Shown one piece after another: positions 34,901 through 43,320 of a DNA stretch of 57,362 bases. The notes below the pieces were generated by a model, which had not been told where the DNA came from, did not search any database, and saw only the letters and a list, made by a program, of their open reading frames with translations. The stretch comes from Terrisporobacter sp. GTDB taxonomy: Bacteria > Bacillota_A > Clostridia > Peptostreptococcales > Peptostreptococcaceae. Each line of letters opens with the position of its first letter. The first letter of the stretch is position 1. The stretch spans positions 1-57,362 of the forward strand of contig JARKUZ010000064.1 in NCBI GenBank assembly GCA_029851945.1. The letters run 5' to 3'. The position numbers and the translations under genes were made by a program.

Positions 34901-35854
34901 ATATTAAGGGCACAAAAGGGTGAATATATAAAACTTACTTTAACTAATTGTTTTGATAAACCAATACCATATCAGGACTTCCCAGGTGTTCCAGTTGACA
35001 AAAAAATTAATCCATCGATGAGAGTAGGTATTACTCCACAATTTTTAAGATTTGACTCAGTAAAAGATAGTGGTGTAAATATAGGTTACAATAATGTAGA
35101 ACAAACTGTAGAGCCAGGAGAGAGTATAACTTATATATGGTATGCAGATAAAGAGTATGGAACTTGTCTATTATCATCTTTAACAGATATAAGAAACCAT
35201 AGATATCATGGCCTATTTGGAGCAATAATAATAGAGCCAGAAGGATCAGTGATAGATGGTGATTATAATTGTGGATATGATAAACAATACGGAGAACAGG
35301 CAACTATTATAAAGGATAATAATGAGAAATTTAAAGAATTTGTATTATTTATGCATAATGGAATAAGACTTTTAGATAAAGAAGGTAATTTGATAGAAAC
35401 TACTAGAGAAGTAGATGAAGAAGGAGAAGTGGAGCCAGTAGATTTTGAAGATAGAGGTGAAAAAGGATTTAACTATCGTTCAGAAAGATTTTTTAATAGA
35501 TTGAAATATAATGATGATATTTCTAAAGTATTTAGTTCTAAGACGCATGGAGATCCGGCTACACCAATATTTGAAGCTTGCCCTGGTGATAAAGTAATAA
35601 TAAGGCTTTTAATGCCTGGAGATAAACCTAGAAATACTTGCTTTGTACTTCATGGTCATGAATGGAAAGCTCAACCAGATAATCCGTGTACAAGAATAAT
35701 ATCGGCTCAAGGTGCTATGAGTGTAGGTAATGTATTTAATATTGAATTATTAGACGGAGCATCCATGATACCTGGCGATTATTTATATAGATCAGGTATA
35801 ATTAAATGGGATATAGAGTCAGGTATGTGGGGTATTATTAGAATAAAGAAATAA
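31949..35854 (+). CDS. Three-unit (six-cupredoxin) multicopper oxidase, MnxG-like
   Basis: 1301 residues, GTG start after AAGGAGG; no signal peptide. Three homologous two-domain units lie at about 1-410, 530-905 and 940-1301. Unit 1 keeps the C-terminal copper motifs: H-V-F-H-L-H-T-H (323-330) and H-C-H-x3-H-x4-M (376-387; Cys377 type 1). Unit 2 keeps the N-terminal motifs: H-I-H (638-640) and H-D-H (684-686) with His692/695. The trinuclear site must therefore form between units 1 and 2. Unit 3 lacks most ligands. Size and domain count match ceruloplasmin and Mn oxidase MnxG. It may be an exosporium or coat enzyme oxidising Mn(II) or Fe(II). Confidence 0.85.
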   Translation: MNQNENNIMTRKFNVTVLSIPIVYDFFGDFDSNGMMYILKEDKDKVRKKALDNFNNKDENGDPLPIPTDEVQPLTIRANVGDKIQIEFEHNEDRRLSIHMQGLEYVNIKSDGANVGFNKDSTVGPGEKITYEWYADREGIFYFSDMGDTRFSEEGTNIHGLFGALIVQAEGSTWTDPVDGCELRSGIFADIHNPCKPSFREYAVYFHDELEIVNRFGGPIIDPHTNQPMGVTAISYRSEPMVNRANFIPPKDKGFKCCNPCDKCDFVNCIDIVEPSEHHHVVDGEDVSMSSWTYGDPSTFIPRAYKGDPSRFRLIHGGVKETHVFHLHTHQWRLEPDDPNSTIIDSISIGPQETYDIDILFGAGSFAGAIGDHIWHCHLYPHFHEGMWSLWRVFDRLETGKDVILETGEVIPPLYPDGTYIKALNPLPDREMPPEKDLCHPGYPNFINGEFRERANQPPLGILNQEGTNKICPTCFEEANFVDNFAPGALYAESCPKEKNKDKRYDKELYKSHNKPIDNCNDDCKYNFRDPDVVFELFAVEAKLVYNRAGWNDPYGRFYISKEQIEDYTRCKLTLENREELVMRYVEGVENGYIDAEPLVIRANKGDCIEVRTTNFLPETLPATEFQLETITDNVGFHIHLVKFDVITSDGGANGYNNMASVFYGETIIERYFANDELNACFFHDHANPNSHQQHGLFASLIIEPEGSTYHDPKTGKQIKYGTKAVIKTSSGRVFREFGLFVHDFALLFDRHGKALNPPPFPGSHDDPGVMGINYKSEPLRERLNDKDDDPAYVFSSIYHDDPVTSILETYPGDEIVIRLLDGAQEEQHAFNINGLKWRKEITDKNSPLVQAQTLGISEAFNIRITDDYKAGDYIYYFGGQDDLWLGLWGIIRAYKKKTDKLLPIDNCKLGLLQKIKSCKDEIKRWIIKNKCYPSKKVREFHIAAIQKDIKYNDFCDHDPDGLLFVPYEYKDDVINGDIEPIPLILRAQKGEYIKLTLTNCFDKPIPYQDFPGVPVDKKINPSMRVGITPQFLRFDSVKDSGVNIGYNNVEQTVEPGESITYIWYADKEYGTCLLSSLTDIRNHRYHGLFGAIIIEPEGSVIDGDYNCGYDKQYGEQATIIKDNNEKFKEFVLFMHNGIRLLDKEGNLIETTREVDEEGEVEPVDFEDRGEKGFNYRSERFFNRLKYNDDISKVFSSKTHGDPATPIFEACPGDKVIIRLLMPGDKPRNTCFVLHGHEWKAQPDNPCTRIISAQGAMSVGNVFNIELLDGASMIPGDYLYRSGIIKWDIESGMWGIIRIKK

Positions 35855-35999
35855 CAATAAACCATATTGATGATATAGTCTATGGAAATGAAGTTTTTAT
35901 GATTATATAGTTGAGATTGGGAATGTTAGAAATAGTGCTTAGAATGCAAAAGTTATATTGTAAATGAATATGTAGAAGTATAATAGAATTAGATAAGAA

Positions 36000-36028
36000 A
36001 AGGAAGAATTACATTCTTCCTTTTTTAC
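36000..36028. terminator. Bidirectional terminator between oxidase and DUF2935 gene
   Basis: AAGGAAGAAT and ATTCTTCCTT arms, TAC loop, T-run on the plus strand and A-run before it. Confidence 0.75.
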
Positions 36029-36074
36029 TATGAGTTTATTATTATTAAGAATGGTGCGTAATATATTTTATATA

Positions 36075-36992
36075 TTAATACATATTTGTATAGCTTTCTA
36101 AAATTCTCACATAATGATTAGCTTCCCTTAATACATGATCTGCAAGAAGTGGTAGTATTATGGATTTTATTTTACATTGATCAATACCAATTGTTCCTGC
36201 TTGTTTGAAATCTTTAAACTTAATTGTTTGATTTAGAGTTTCATTTGTAAGACTATCTATTGTTATGTTTGTCATATTTTGTACTTCTTCCATTAAATCT
36301 TTGTACTCATTTGCAAAATTATTTGAAGCATTAACTAATTCACCTTCAGATGGATCAAGTAATCCTCTAATAAATAGTGCGTGTTCCATCATAATCTGAT
36401 CCCAAAATAGCTCTGTTTCTTTTATATCTTTAGATTCAATATCGATTCTATTTTCAAGATCAACAACAAATGAGCGATATAAATTTGCCTCTCTCAATAT
36501 ATGTTCAATAAGTAGAGGATAATTTACTGTAAATAGAGTGCAAGATAACATTCCATTTAATATTCTCTCCTTTAATTTAATTAATCCATCAAGTAGTTTT
36601 ATAGCATTACAGTTAAGCATGGTTACATAATTTATTAATTCAGGGCTGACTTGTGGATTTGTTCCGCTGTGTAATTTTAATTCTGCTATAGTTATATTTT
36701 GATTTATTTCTATTCCTGTATATTTTGATGTTGTCTGTTCTGTACTGAATGTGTAATCAGTAAATATCTCTCCTGAGTTTAACACATTAGATCTAATTAC
36801 ACCATTACTAGCACTAATAGCACAGTATAATAATTTTTCAAATTGTGTTTTATAATGATCAGCCTCACTAGCTAGTTTTGAATCTTTAGGTGTAAATCCG
36901 GCCTCTAGAAAGATAGAATGCTCTTTCATGATTCTAGAAAAAAACAAGTGTAATTCAAGTGATAAAATAACATATTTTTGATTATTTATCAT
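36075..36992 (-). CDS. DUF2935 ferritin-like double four-helix protein
   Basis: 305 residues, ATG 36992 with GGGGGC upstream. Two tandem helical units (about 10-145 and 160-300) show the DUF2935 pattern: 'M-K-E-H-S-I-F-L-E-A-G' and 'I-E-H-I-L-R-E-A-N-L-Y' in the first, 'M-M-E-H-A-L-F-I-R-G-L' and 'A-D-H-V-L-R-E-A-N-H-Y' in the second. The paired E-H and H-x-L-R-E-A motifs are metal-ligand-like, as in ferritin-fold proteins. It is convergent with the multicopper oxidase. Such proteins occur in spore formers; a role in spore metal handling is inferred. Confidence 0.8.
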   Translation of the reverse strand: MINNQKYVILSLELHLFFSRIMKEHSIFLEAGFTPKDSKLASEADHYKTQFEKLLYCAISASNGVIRSNVLNSGEIFTDYTFSTEQTTSKYTGIEINQNITIAELKLHSGTNPQVSPELINYVTMLNCNAIKLLDGLIKLKERILNGMLSCTLFTVNYPLLIEHILREANLYRSFVVDLENRIDIESKDIKETELFWDQIMMEHALFIRGLLDPSEGELVNASNNFANEYKDLMEEVQNMTNITIDSLTNETLNQTIKFKDFKQAGTIGIDQCKIKSIILPLLADHVLREANHYVRILESYTNMY

Positions 36993-37173
36993 ATTGCCCC
37001 CTAATTGATATATAATATTTTACTTTATTTTATTCTTAGAATTATATTATGTTCATATAATCACAAAAGTAGTATATACTAAGAAGTATTTTTTACTAGC
37101 GAGTATAGTTTTTATAATATGAATTATTATGATTTATAGGATTGTAAAACGATATTTTTAATAATAAATAAAA

Positions 37174-37207
37174 TAAAAGTGTAGACATAAATAATGCTAC
37201 ACTTTTA
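37174..37207. terminator. Terminator after the NsrR-like gene
   Basis: AAAAGTGTAG and CTACACTTTT arms, usable on the minus strand for the Rrf2-family gene. Confidence 0.7.
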
Positions 37208-37208
37208 T

Positions 37209-37601
37209 TTAAATAATATCATTTAAAGTATATTTACTAAGGCTTGTTTTAAAAGCTTTTAGAGAATCATTTAAAATAGGTCTTAATCTACAATTATGAT
37301 TTATACAACATCTATTTTCATTTGAGAAGCATTCAACAATATTTAAATTATCCTCCATTATCTCAAAAAGCTCACCTAAATTTATATCCTTAGGATCAAT
37401 TACGAATTTAATACCACCATTTCTTCCTTTAGAAGACTCAAGATAATTATTTTTTACTAATTTATAAATTATTTTTTTTACATGGTGAGCAGATAAATTA
37501 AGGGTAGATGATAACTCTTCTACAGTAAAAAGTTCATTAGGTCGACTACCAAGAAATATTAATATTCTAAAACTATAGTCAGTAAATTTGGATAAGTTCA
37601 T
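37209..37601 (-). CDS. Rrf2-family regulator, NsrR-like
   Basis: 130 residues from ATG 37601 (minus strand GGAGGGATT just upstream; the open frame extends 15 codons further without a site). Winged helix: 'M-N-L-S-K-F-T-D-Y-S-F-R-I-L-I-F-L' and 'N-L-S-A-H-H-V-K-K-I-I-Y-K-L'. Three C-terminal cysteines in 'E-C-F ... R-C-C-I-N-H-N-C-R-L' fit the [4Fe-4S] site of the nitric oxide sensor NsrR rather than IscR. The target genes are not evident; no hcp, norV or hmp is adjacent. Confidence 0.82.
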   Translation of the reverse strand: MNLSKFTDYSFRILIFLGSRPNELFTVEELSSTLNLSAHHVKKIIYKLVKNNYLESSKGRNGGIKFVIDPKDINLGELFEIMEDNLNIVECFSNENRCCINHNCRLRPILNDSLKAFKTSLSKYTLNDII

Positions 37602-38087
37602 AATCCCTCCATAAATAAATAATTTAATTTCATATTCATTATACACTAGTAAAAATTAAGGTTATAGTATTGTTTATAAAAAAATAAAAAAATTTTAAAA
37701 TAAATGTTTAAATCAAAAAATTGGAGGTATATATATAATATAAAAGAGTATTTTAAATACACATTTAAAAGTGTTTTTCTAAAATAAAAAATTCATAGCT
37801 CCAATGAATTGTCATGTAAAAGTGATTTATATAAGATATGTATTAAAGATGTATTGAAAAAGTCCAACTAATAGTTTATGTAGTTGGACTTTTTTATTTC
37901 AAATTGATATTCAGAGATAATCCAAGTAAATTATTTATTTCTAGGATATGCACTTATTATTCTATAAAAAGGAAATATTTTGAAATGTAGTTAAAACCAT
38001 TGAAACTATTGATAGATTAAATTTATAATGTAAATAATAAAAAAATGATATAAAAAATAAATTACACGGAGGAATAGGTGAAAATAC
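37602..38087. other. 486-base intergenic region with an orphan terminator
   Basis: No credible gene. The only notable element is the strong hairpin at 37857-37895, more than 180 bases before the transporter start. Upstream of it, weak stems (CAC/GTG near 37760, TTCAT/ATGAA near 37793) are visible. The hairpin could end a small RNA or act as a leader attenuator. Confidence 0.5.
37857..37895. terminator. Orphan bidirectional terminator
   Basis: AAAAAGTCCAACTA pairs with TAGTTGGACTTTTT, 10-base loop, T-run on both strands. No gene ends near it on either strand. Confidence 0.75.
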
Positions 38088-39296
38088 ATGAACATACTAC
38101 TAAATTTTATAGGTATATTTTTGTTACTAGCTGGTTTATATTTATTTTCTAGTAATAAGAAAAATATAGATAAAAAAATAATAATAAAAGCACTAGGAGC
38201 TCAATTTATATTAGCTTTCCTATTAGTAAAATTTCCTTTAGGGAAGGTGTTAATTGAAAAAGTATCTGATTTTGTAACTCAAGTATTAAGTTACGGATCA
38301 GAAGGATTAGCGTTTATATTTGGTTCTCTTGCTGATGGTGGAGCACCAACTGGATTTATATTTGGAATACAAACTTTAGGTAATATAATATTTATTTCTG
38401 CATTAGTAGCAGGGTTATATTATTTAGGTGTTATAGGTTTTGTTGTTAAAATAATAGGAGGAATTATTGGAAGATTCCTGGGAACTTCAAAAGTAGAAAG
38501 TTTTGTTGCTGTTGCAAATATGTTTTTAGGACAAACGGAATCACCTATTCTAGTAAGTAAATATTTAAAGTCTATGACTGAAAGTGAAATAATGTTAGTT
38601 TTAGTTTCGGGAATGGGAAGTATGTCTGCAAGTGTTCTTATTGGATATGCAGGTATGGGAATACCTATGCAATATCTTTTAATTGGTGGAGCATTAGTTC
38701 CTCTTGGAAGTATAATTGTTTCTAAATTAATTTTACCAGAAAATAAGTCTTTAGAGAGAAATGAAGTTGAAGAGGTAAAAATTGATAATAAGGGAGATAA
38801 TGCAAATTTAATATCAGCAATTACACAAGGAGCTCAAGATGGTTTAAGCATGGTTTTAGGTATAGGAGCCTCTTTAATAGCCATTATTTCTTTGGTGGCA
38901 TTAGTAAATGGAGTTTTAGGATTATTTGGTCTATCTTTAGAAAAAATACTATCTATAATATTTGCACCAATAGGATTTTTCATGGGCATAGATTTACAAA
39001 ATATTTCGCTAGCAGGTCAATTACTAGGAAGTAAGTTAGTTTTAAATGAATTTGTTGCTTTTGGACAACTTGGAGCAGTTATAGACTCTTTAGACTATAG
39101 AACTGGACTAATGCTTGCAGTATCTTTAACTGGATTTGCTAATATATCTAGTATGGGTATATGTATATCTGGTATATCAGTTTTTTGCCCAGAAAAAAGA
39201 AATCAGTTATCTAAATTAGCTTTTAGAGGTATGATAGGTGGATTTATTGTAAGTGTATTAAGTGCTCTAATTTTAGGATTAGTAGTTGCTTTATAA
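38088..39296 (+). CDS. CNT-family concentrative nucleoside transporter (NupC type)
   Basis: 402 residues, ATG after GGAGGAATAGG. About ten hydrophobic helices. Signature parts: 'G-F-I-F-G-I-Q-T-L-G-N-I-I-F-I-S-A-L' and the substrate-binding 'M-F-L-G-Q-T-E-S-P-I-L-V' with 'M-G-S-M-S-A-S-V-L', typical of NupC-like Na+ or H+ nucleoside importers. It stands alone with its own terminator. No purine riboswitch was found upstream. Confidence 0.9.
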   Translation: MNILLNFIGIFLLLAGLYLFSSNKKNIDKKIIIKALGAQFILAFLLVKFPLGKVLIEKVSDFVTQVLSYGSEGLAFIFGSLADGGAPTGFIFGIQTLGNIIFISALVAGLYYLGVIGFVVKIIGGIIGRFLGTSKVESFVAVANMFLGQTESPILVSKYLKSMTESEIMLVLVSGMGSMSASVLIGYAGMGIPMQYLLIGGALVPLGSIIVSKLILPENKSLERNEVEEVKIDNKGDNANLISAITQGAQDGLSMVLGIGASLIAIISLVALVNGVLGLFGLSLEKILSIIFAPIGFFMGIDLQNISLAGQLLGSKLVLNEFVAFGQLGAVIDSLDYRTGLMLAVSLTGFANISSMGICISGISVFCPEKRNQLSKLAFRGMIGGFIVSVLSALILGLVVAL

Positions 39297-39314
39297 AATT
39301 ATAAATTTATATTT

Positions 39315-39344
39315 GTGAACTTACTTATTAAGTTCACTTTTTTT
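39315..39344 (+). terminator. Terminator after the nucleoside transporter
   Basis: GTGAACTT and AAGTTCAC arms followed by seven Ts. Confidence 0.85.
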
Positions 39345-39516
39345 ATGCAATATATTAATGTATTTTTACAGTCTAAAGTATAAAAAACTATAAATATTAT
39401 ATTCCTAGTTAGAATTTTACAATAATGAAAAAATATGATGGAAATTAGTTCAAAATATAAAATAATTATAGTATTATAGATATAATGTAGAAAAAGTAAT
39501 ATAAAGGGGTAATATA

Positions 39517-42500
39517 GTGGGTGAATATAAGAATATAATAGTATTTGTTACAAGTATTGTAATTATGAACGTATTTACTATTTATTCAAATGCATTCGAA
39601 CAAATAAATTTTGAAAATATAACTATAGATGATGGATTATCTCAATCTACTACGGAAGTTATGTTACAAGATAGTGATGGATACATATGGATAGGTACAA
39701 ACGATGGTCTTAATAGGTATAATGGTTCAGAATTTAAAATATTCAAATCAGATGATAGGAATAATAATTCCATAGTAAGTAATTATATAATTTCTCTTGC
39801 AGAAGACAAGAATAGAAAACTATGGGTAGGTACAGATGATGGCTTAAGTGTTATAAATTTAGAAGATTATTCTATAAAAAATTATCGTTGTTATGATGAT
39901 AAAAAAGATACTCCATTTTATAATATAAAAAGCATATTAATCACCAAGAAGGGGAAGGTCTTAATAGCTACTTATAATGGAGTATATCTTTATGACGAGA
40001 AAAAAGATTCTTTTAGCAAGATTTTAGGCGATAACAATGAATTAACTAATAATAATGTGTCTGATATGAAAGAAGATAAAGATCATAATATATGGATAGG
40101 TACAGAGAGTGGATTAAATAAAATAGATATTAAAACTAATAAAATCTATAAGTACACTAATGAGGATAATCCGGATGTGAAATGGGATAAAATTGATTCT
40201 TTAATGTGTGACGATGATAATAATATATGGATATCTACTTATGAAAATGGATTAATCAGATTAAATATAAACACAAATAAGACAACATCTTTTAAATTTG
40301 ACAAAAATAATCCTAATTCTATACCATCTAATACTACTAGAGGGATATTACAAGATACTGAAGGTTCAGTTTGGATTGCAACTGAAAAAGGTCTTAGTAA
40401 GTATGAAGGTTCAAATAAGTTTATAACATATACCAATAAAGGCTATGATGTGAATAGTATATCAAATGATGTAGTATATACGTTAATGCAAGATAAAAGT
40501 GGATTGCTATGGGTAGGTACTTATGCTGGAATAAGCCTATTTGACCCGGTAAATAATATACAACTTTATAAAAGTGATCCATTAGATGATAATTCTTTAA
40601 GTGATAATGTAATACATGGCATCTATGAAGATGAAGATGGGTTGTTATGGGTAGGCACAAGGGATAGTGGATTAAATATTATAGACAGAAATAGTAATCA
40701 AATAAGACATATTTATGAAGGAAATAGTGAATATAAATTAAGTACAAATTCAATAAAAGTTATAACTGGAAAAGATAATATTGTATGGGTAGGAACTAGA
40801 AACGGTGTAAATAAAATAGATAAGAATAGTATGAAAATAACAAAATATACTACAGAAAATGGCCTAACTCATAATAATATAAAAAGTTTATTATTAGATA
40901 GTAAAGGCTATTTATGGATAGGTTCTGAAGAAGGCTTAAATATTTTAAATACAAAAACTAATGAGATTATAGATTTAACAAAAGTATTAGAAGAAAATGG
41001 ACTAGTAGATACATATATAGAAGAAATTTATGAAGATAGTAAAGGAGTGTATTGGTTAGGAGAATACATAAGTGGTACGTTAGTAAAAATTAATCCAAAA
41101 GATAAAAGCGTAACAATTTATACTAACTTTAGTAATAAAGTAGGCAGTGTAAATACAATACGATCTATAATAGAGGATAAAAATAATAATTTATGGATAG
41201 GTACTAGTAATGGTTTAATTAAATTTAATTTGGATACAGAAAAATATAAAATATATACTGAAGAAGATGGATTATCAAATAATATAGTCTATGGAGTAAT
41301 GCTAGATGATGAAGGTAATCCTTGGATGAGTACAAATAATGGAATATCCAATTTAATATTAAAGACTAATAAATTTAAAAACTTGGCTAGTACTGATGGA
41401 TTACAAAGTAATGAGTTCAATGGTAAAGCTTATTATAAATGTAAAAATGGAGAATTTATATTTGGTGGAATAAAGGGATTAAATATATTTAATCCGGAAA
41501 ATATATTTACAACTTCTTATACGCCAAAGGTAACTTTTGATAATTTTGAAGTTGGAGGGAAGAACTATTCCAATATAGATGGACTATCATTTAAACATAA
41601 TGAAAATTTAATTAGAATTAAATATTTTATTCCTGAATACAAAAGAGGAATTAAAGTTAAATATTACTATCAATTAGAAGGCTTAAGTGATGAATGGGTA
41701 GAAGTAAAAAGTAATGAGGTTATTTTTAATGGATTAGATTCTGGAAAATATACATTTAAGATAAAGGCACAAAGTCAAAATGGAAGTGTTGGTGAAGAAA
41801 GTAAAGTTAGTTTTTCAATAGATACACCAATATGGAAAAGTGAGAAAGCCATAATGGCATATTTTATTATAATCATAATTATTATATATATGGAGTTTAT
41901 GAGGATAAAAAGACTAGATAAACTAGTAGCTAGACGAACTAAAGAGTTAAGTAGAGAAATGAAAAAAAATAGTATGTTATTTGATCAATTAATAGAAGCA
42001 GAAAGAAGTAAAAATAATTACTTTATAAACTTATCTCATGAACTTAGAACTCCTTTAAATGTAATAAATTCTGCAGAACAATTAATAACCAATTTTAATA
42101 AATCAGAAAAAGGTATCAGTCAAGAAAAATTAGATTACTATATGGAAGTTATGCGAAATAATACTAGAAGGTTGTTAAATTTAATAAACAATATAATAGA
42201 TACTTCTAAAATTGAAAATGGTAAGTATAAAATTAATGTAAAAGACGAAAATATTGTTTATGTAGTTGAAGAAGCAGCTTTAACATTAAAAGATATGATA
42301 GAATCTTCTAATATAGAGCTTCTAATAGACACTGATACAGAAGAAAAAATAATAAAATGTGATGCATATGAGATTGAAAGATGTATTGTAAATCTAGTAA
42401 ATAATGCAGCTAAATTTACACCAGAGGGTGGAAAAATTATGGTTAACATAGAAGACTTAGGAGATGACATAAAGATTAGTGTTGAAGATACAGGCATAGG

Positions 42501-42696
42501 AATCGATGAAAAATATCATGAGACTATATTTGATAGATTTAATCAAGTAGTAGACGAACAAAGAGAGGTAAAAGGTGGAAGTGGTTTAGGTCTCACTATA
42601 ACGAAGCATATAATTAATCTTCATCATGGAGAAATTTTTGTAGAAAGTGAAAAAGGTAAAGGAACTAAATTTACAATAATTTTACCTTCTAATTAG
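39517..42696 (+). CDS. Two-component-propeller sensor histidine kinase, orphan
   Basis: 1059 residues, GTG start seven bases after AAGGGG. An N-terminal signal helix leads to about 14 Reg_prop blades (variants of W-I-G-T-x-x-G-L, residues about 35-660), enough for two seven-blade propellers. A Y_Y_Y beta domain (about 690-775), one transmembrane helix (about 785-800), HisKA 'F-I-N-L-S-H-E-L-R-T-P-L-N' and HATPase 'G-G-S-G-L-G-L-T-I' follow. There is no receiver or AraC output domain and no adjacent regulator. In Bacteroides such propellers sense glycans; this Firmicute version has an unknown signal. Confidence 0.9.
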   Translation: MGEYKNIIVFVTSIVIMNVFTIYSNAFEQINFENITIDDGLSQSTTEVMLQDSDGYIWIGTNDGLNRYNGSEFKIFKSDDRNNNSIVSNYIISLAEDKNRKLWVGTDDGLSVINLEDYSIKNYRCYDDKKDTPFYNIKSILITKKGKVLIATYNGVYLYDEKKDSFSKILGDNNELTNNNVSDMKEDKDHNIWIGTESGLNKIDIKTNKIYKYTNEDNPDVKWDKIDSLMCDDDNNIWISTYENGLIRLNINTNKTTSFKFDKNNPNSIPSNTTRGILQDTEGSVWIATEKGLSKYEGSNKFITYTNKGYDVNSISNDVVYTLMQDKSGLLWVGTYAGISLFDPVNNIQLYKSDPLDDNSLSDNVIHGIYEDEDGLLWVGTRDSGLNIIDRNSNQIRHIYEGNSEYKLSTNSIKVITGKDNIVWVGTRNGVNKIDKNSMKITKYTTENGLTHNNIKSLLLDSKGYLWIGSEEGLNILNTKTNEIIDLTKVLEENGLVDTYIEEIYEDSKGVYWLGEYISGTLVKINPKDKSVTIYTNFSNKVGSVNTIRSIIEDKNNNLWIGTSNGLIKFNLDTEKYKIYTEEDGLSNNIVYGVMLDDEGNPWMSTNNGISNLILKTNKFKNLASTDGLQSNEFNGKAYYKCKNGEFIFGGIKGLNIFNPENIFTTSYTPKVTFDNFEVGGKNYSNIDGLSFKHNENLIRIKYFIPEYKRGIKVKYYYQLEGLSDEWVEVKSNEVIFNGLDSGKYTFKIKAQSQNGSVGEESKVSFSIDTPIWKSEKAIMAYFIIIIIIIYMEFMRIKRLDKLVARRTKELSREMKKNSMLFDQLIEAERSKNNYFINLSHELRTPLNVINSAEQLITNFNKSEKGISQEKLDYYMEVMRNNTRRLLNLINNIIDTSKIENGKYKINVKDENIVYVVEEAALTLKDMIESSNIELLIDTDTEEKIIKCDAYEIERCIVNLVNNAAKFTPEGGKIMVNIEDLGDDIKISVEDTGIGIDEKYHETIFDRFNQVVDEQREVKGGSGLGLTITKHIINLHHGEIFVESEKGKGTKFTIILPSN

Positions 42697-42782
42697 AGAT
42701 ATTATTGGTAATAAGAATAAAATTATGATTACCATATAATGGTTTTGACAAGGTTGATTTTATATGTTAATATAAATAAGAA

Positions 42783-43124
42783 TTAAGTAAACCAGATAAT
42801 CGCAGGTGGCAATAGCCACGTGAGGAAAGTCGGAGCTCCATAGAGCAGGGTGCTAGGTAACGCCTAGTGGGAGTGATCCTAAGGAAAGTGCAACAGAAAA
42901 TAACCGCCAAGATTTTCTTGGTAAGGATGAAAAGGCGAGGTAAGAGCTCACCGTTTCCTAGGTGACTAGGAAAGCCGTGTAAACCCCACCTGGAGCAAGA
43001 CCAAAATAGGGTTAAAAGAGTGCTGCTCGTACTCTCCGGTAGGTAGGTCGCTTGAGCATATTGGTGACAATATGCCTAGATAGATGATTATCAAATACAG
43101 AACTCCGCTTATAGATTTGCTTAA
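42783..43124 (+). ncRNA. rnpB: RNase P RNA
   Basis: The 5' part has the conserved CR I block (GAGGAAAGTC around 42821), with AAGGAAAGTGCAACAGAAA and GTAAACCCCACC in the middle, and the 3' part ends with the CR V block ATAGATGATTATC. Outer ends TTAAGTAAA (42783) and TTTGCTTAA (43124) form P1. It is the catalytic RNA that matures tRNA 5' ends. Confidence 0.96.
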
Positions 43125-43126
43125 TT

Positions 43127-43151
43127 AAAATCCCTTAGGGGATTTTTTTTT
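43127..43151 (+). terminator. Terminator of rnpB
   Basis: AAAATCCC and GGGATTTT arms, short loop, T-run. Confidence 0.85.
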
Positions 43152-43320
43152 ATGCAAATATACAAACATTTAATTATACTATCATTAGGAATAAATCTTA
43201 ATGAAGATTTTTATTTATGACGAAAATGTAATAAAATCTTAAGACTATTGTTTTTGTATTTTTTTATCAAATAAGATATAATTTTAAGAATGAAGCAATT
43301 ATAATAGTGGGGGCATACAT

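Noticed and set aside
37704..37787. 27-codon ORF starting at ATG 37704
   Set aside because: No ribosome site before the ATG, low-complexity Lys/Phe/Tyr composition, and a GGAGG that lies inside the frame.
40421..40660. Minus-strand ORFs within the propeller kinase
   Set aside because: Shadows of the repeated blades; composition (His/Leu/Tyr-rich) is not protein-like.
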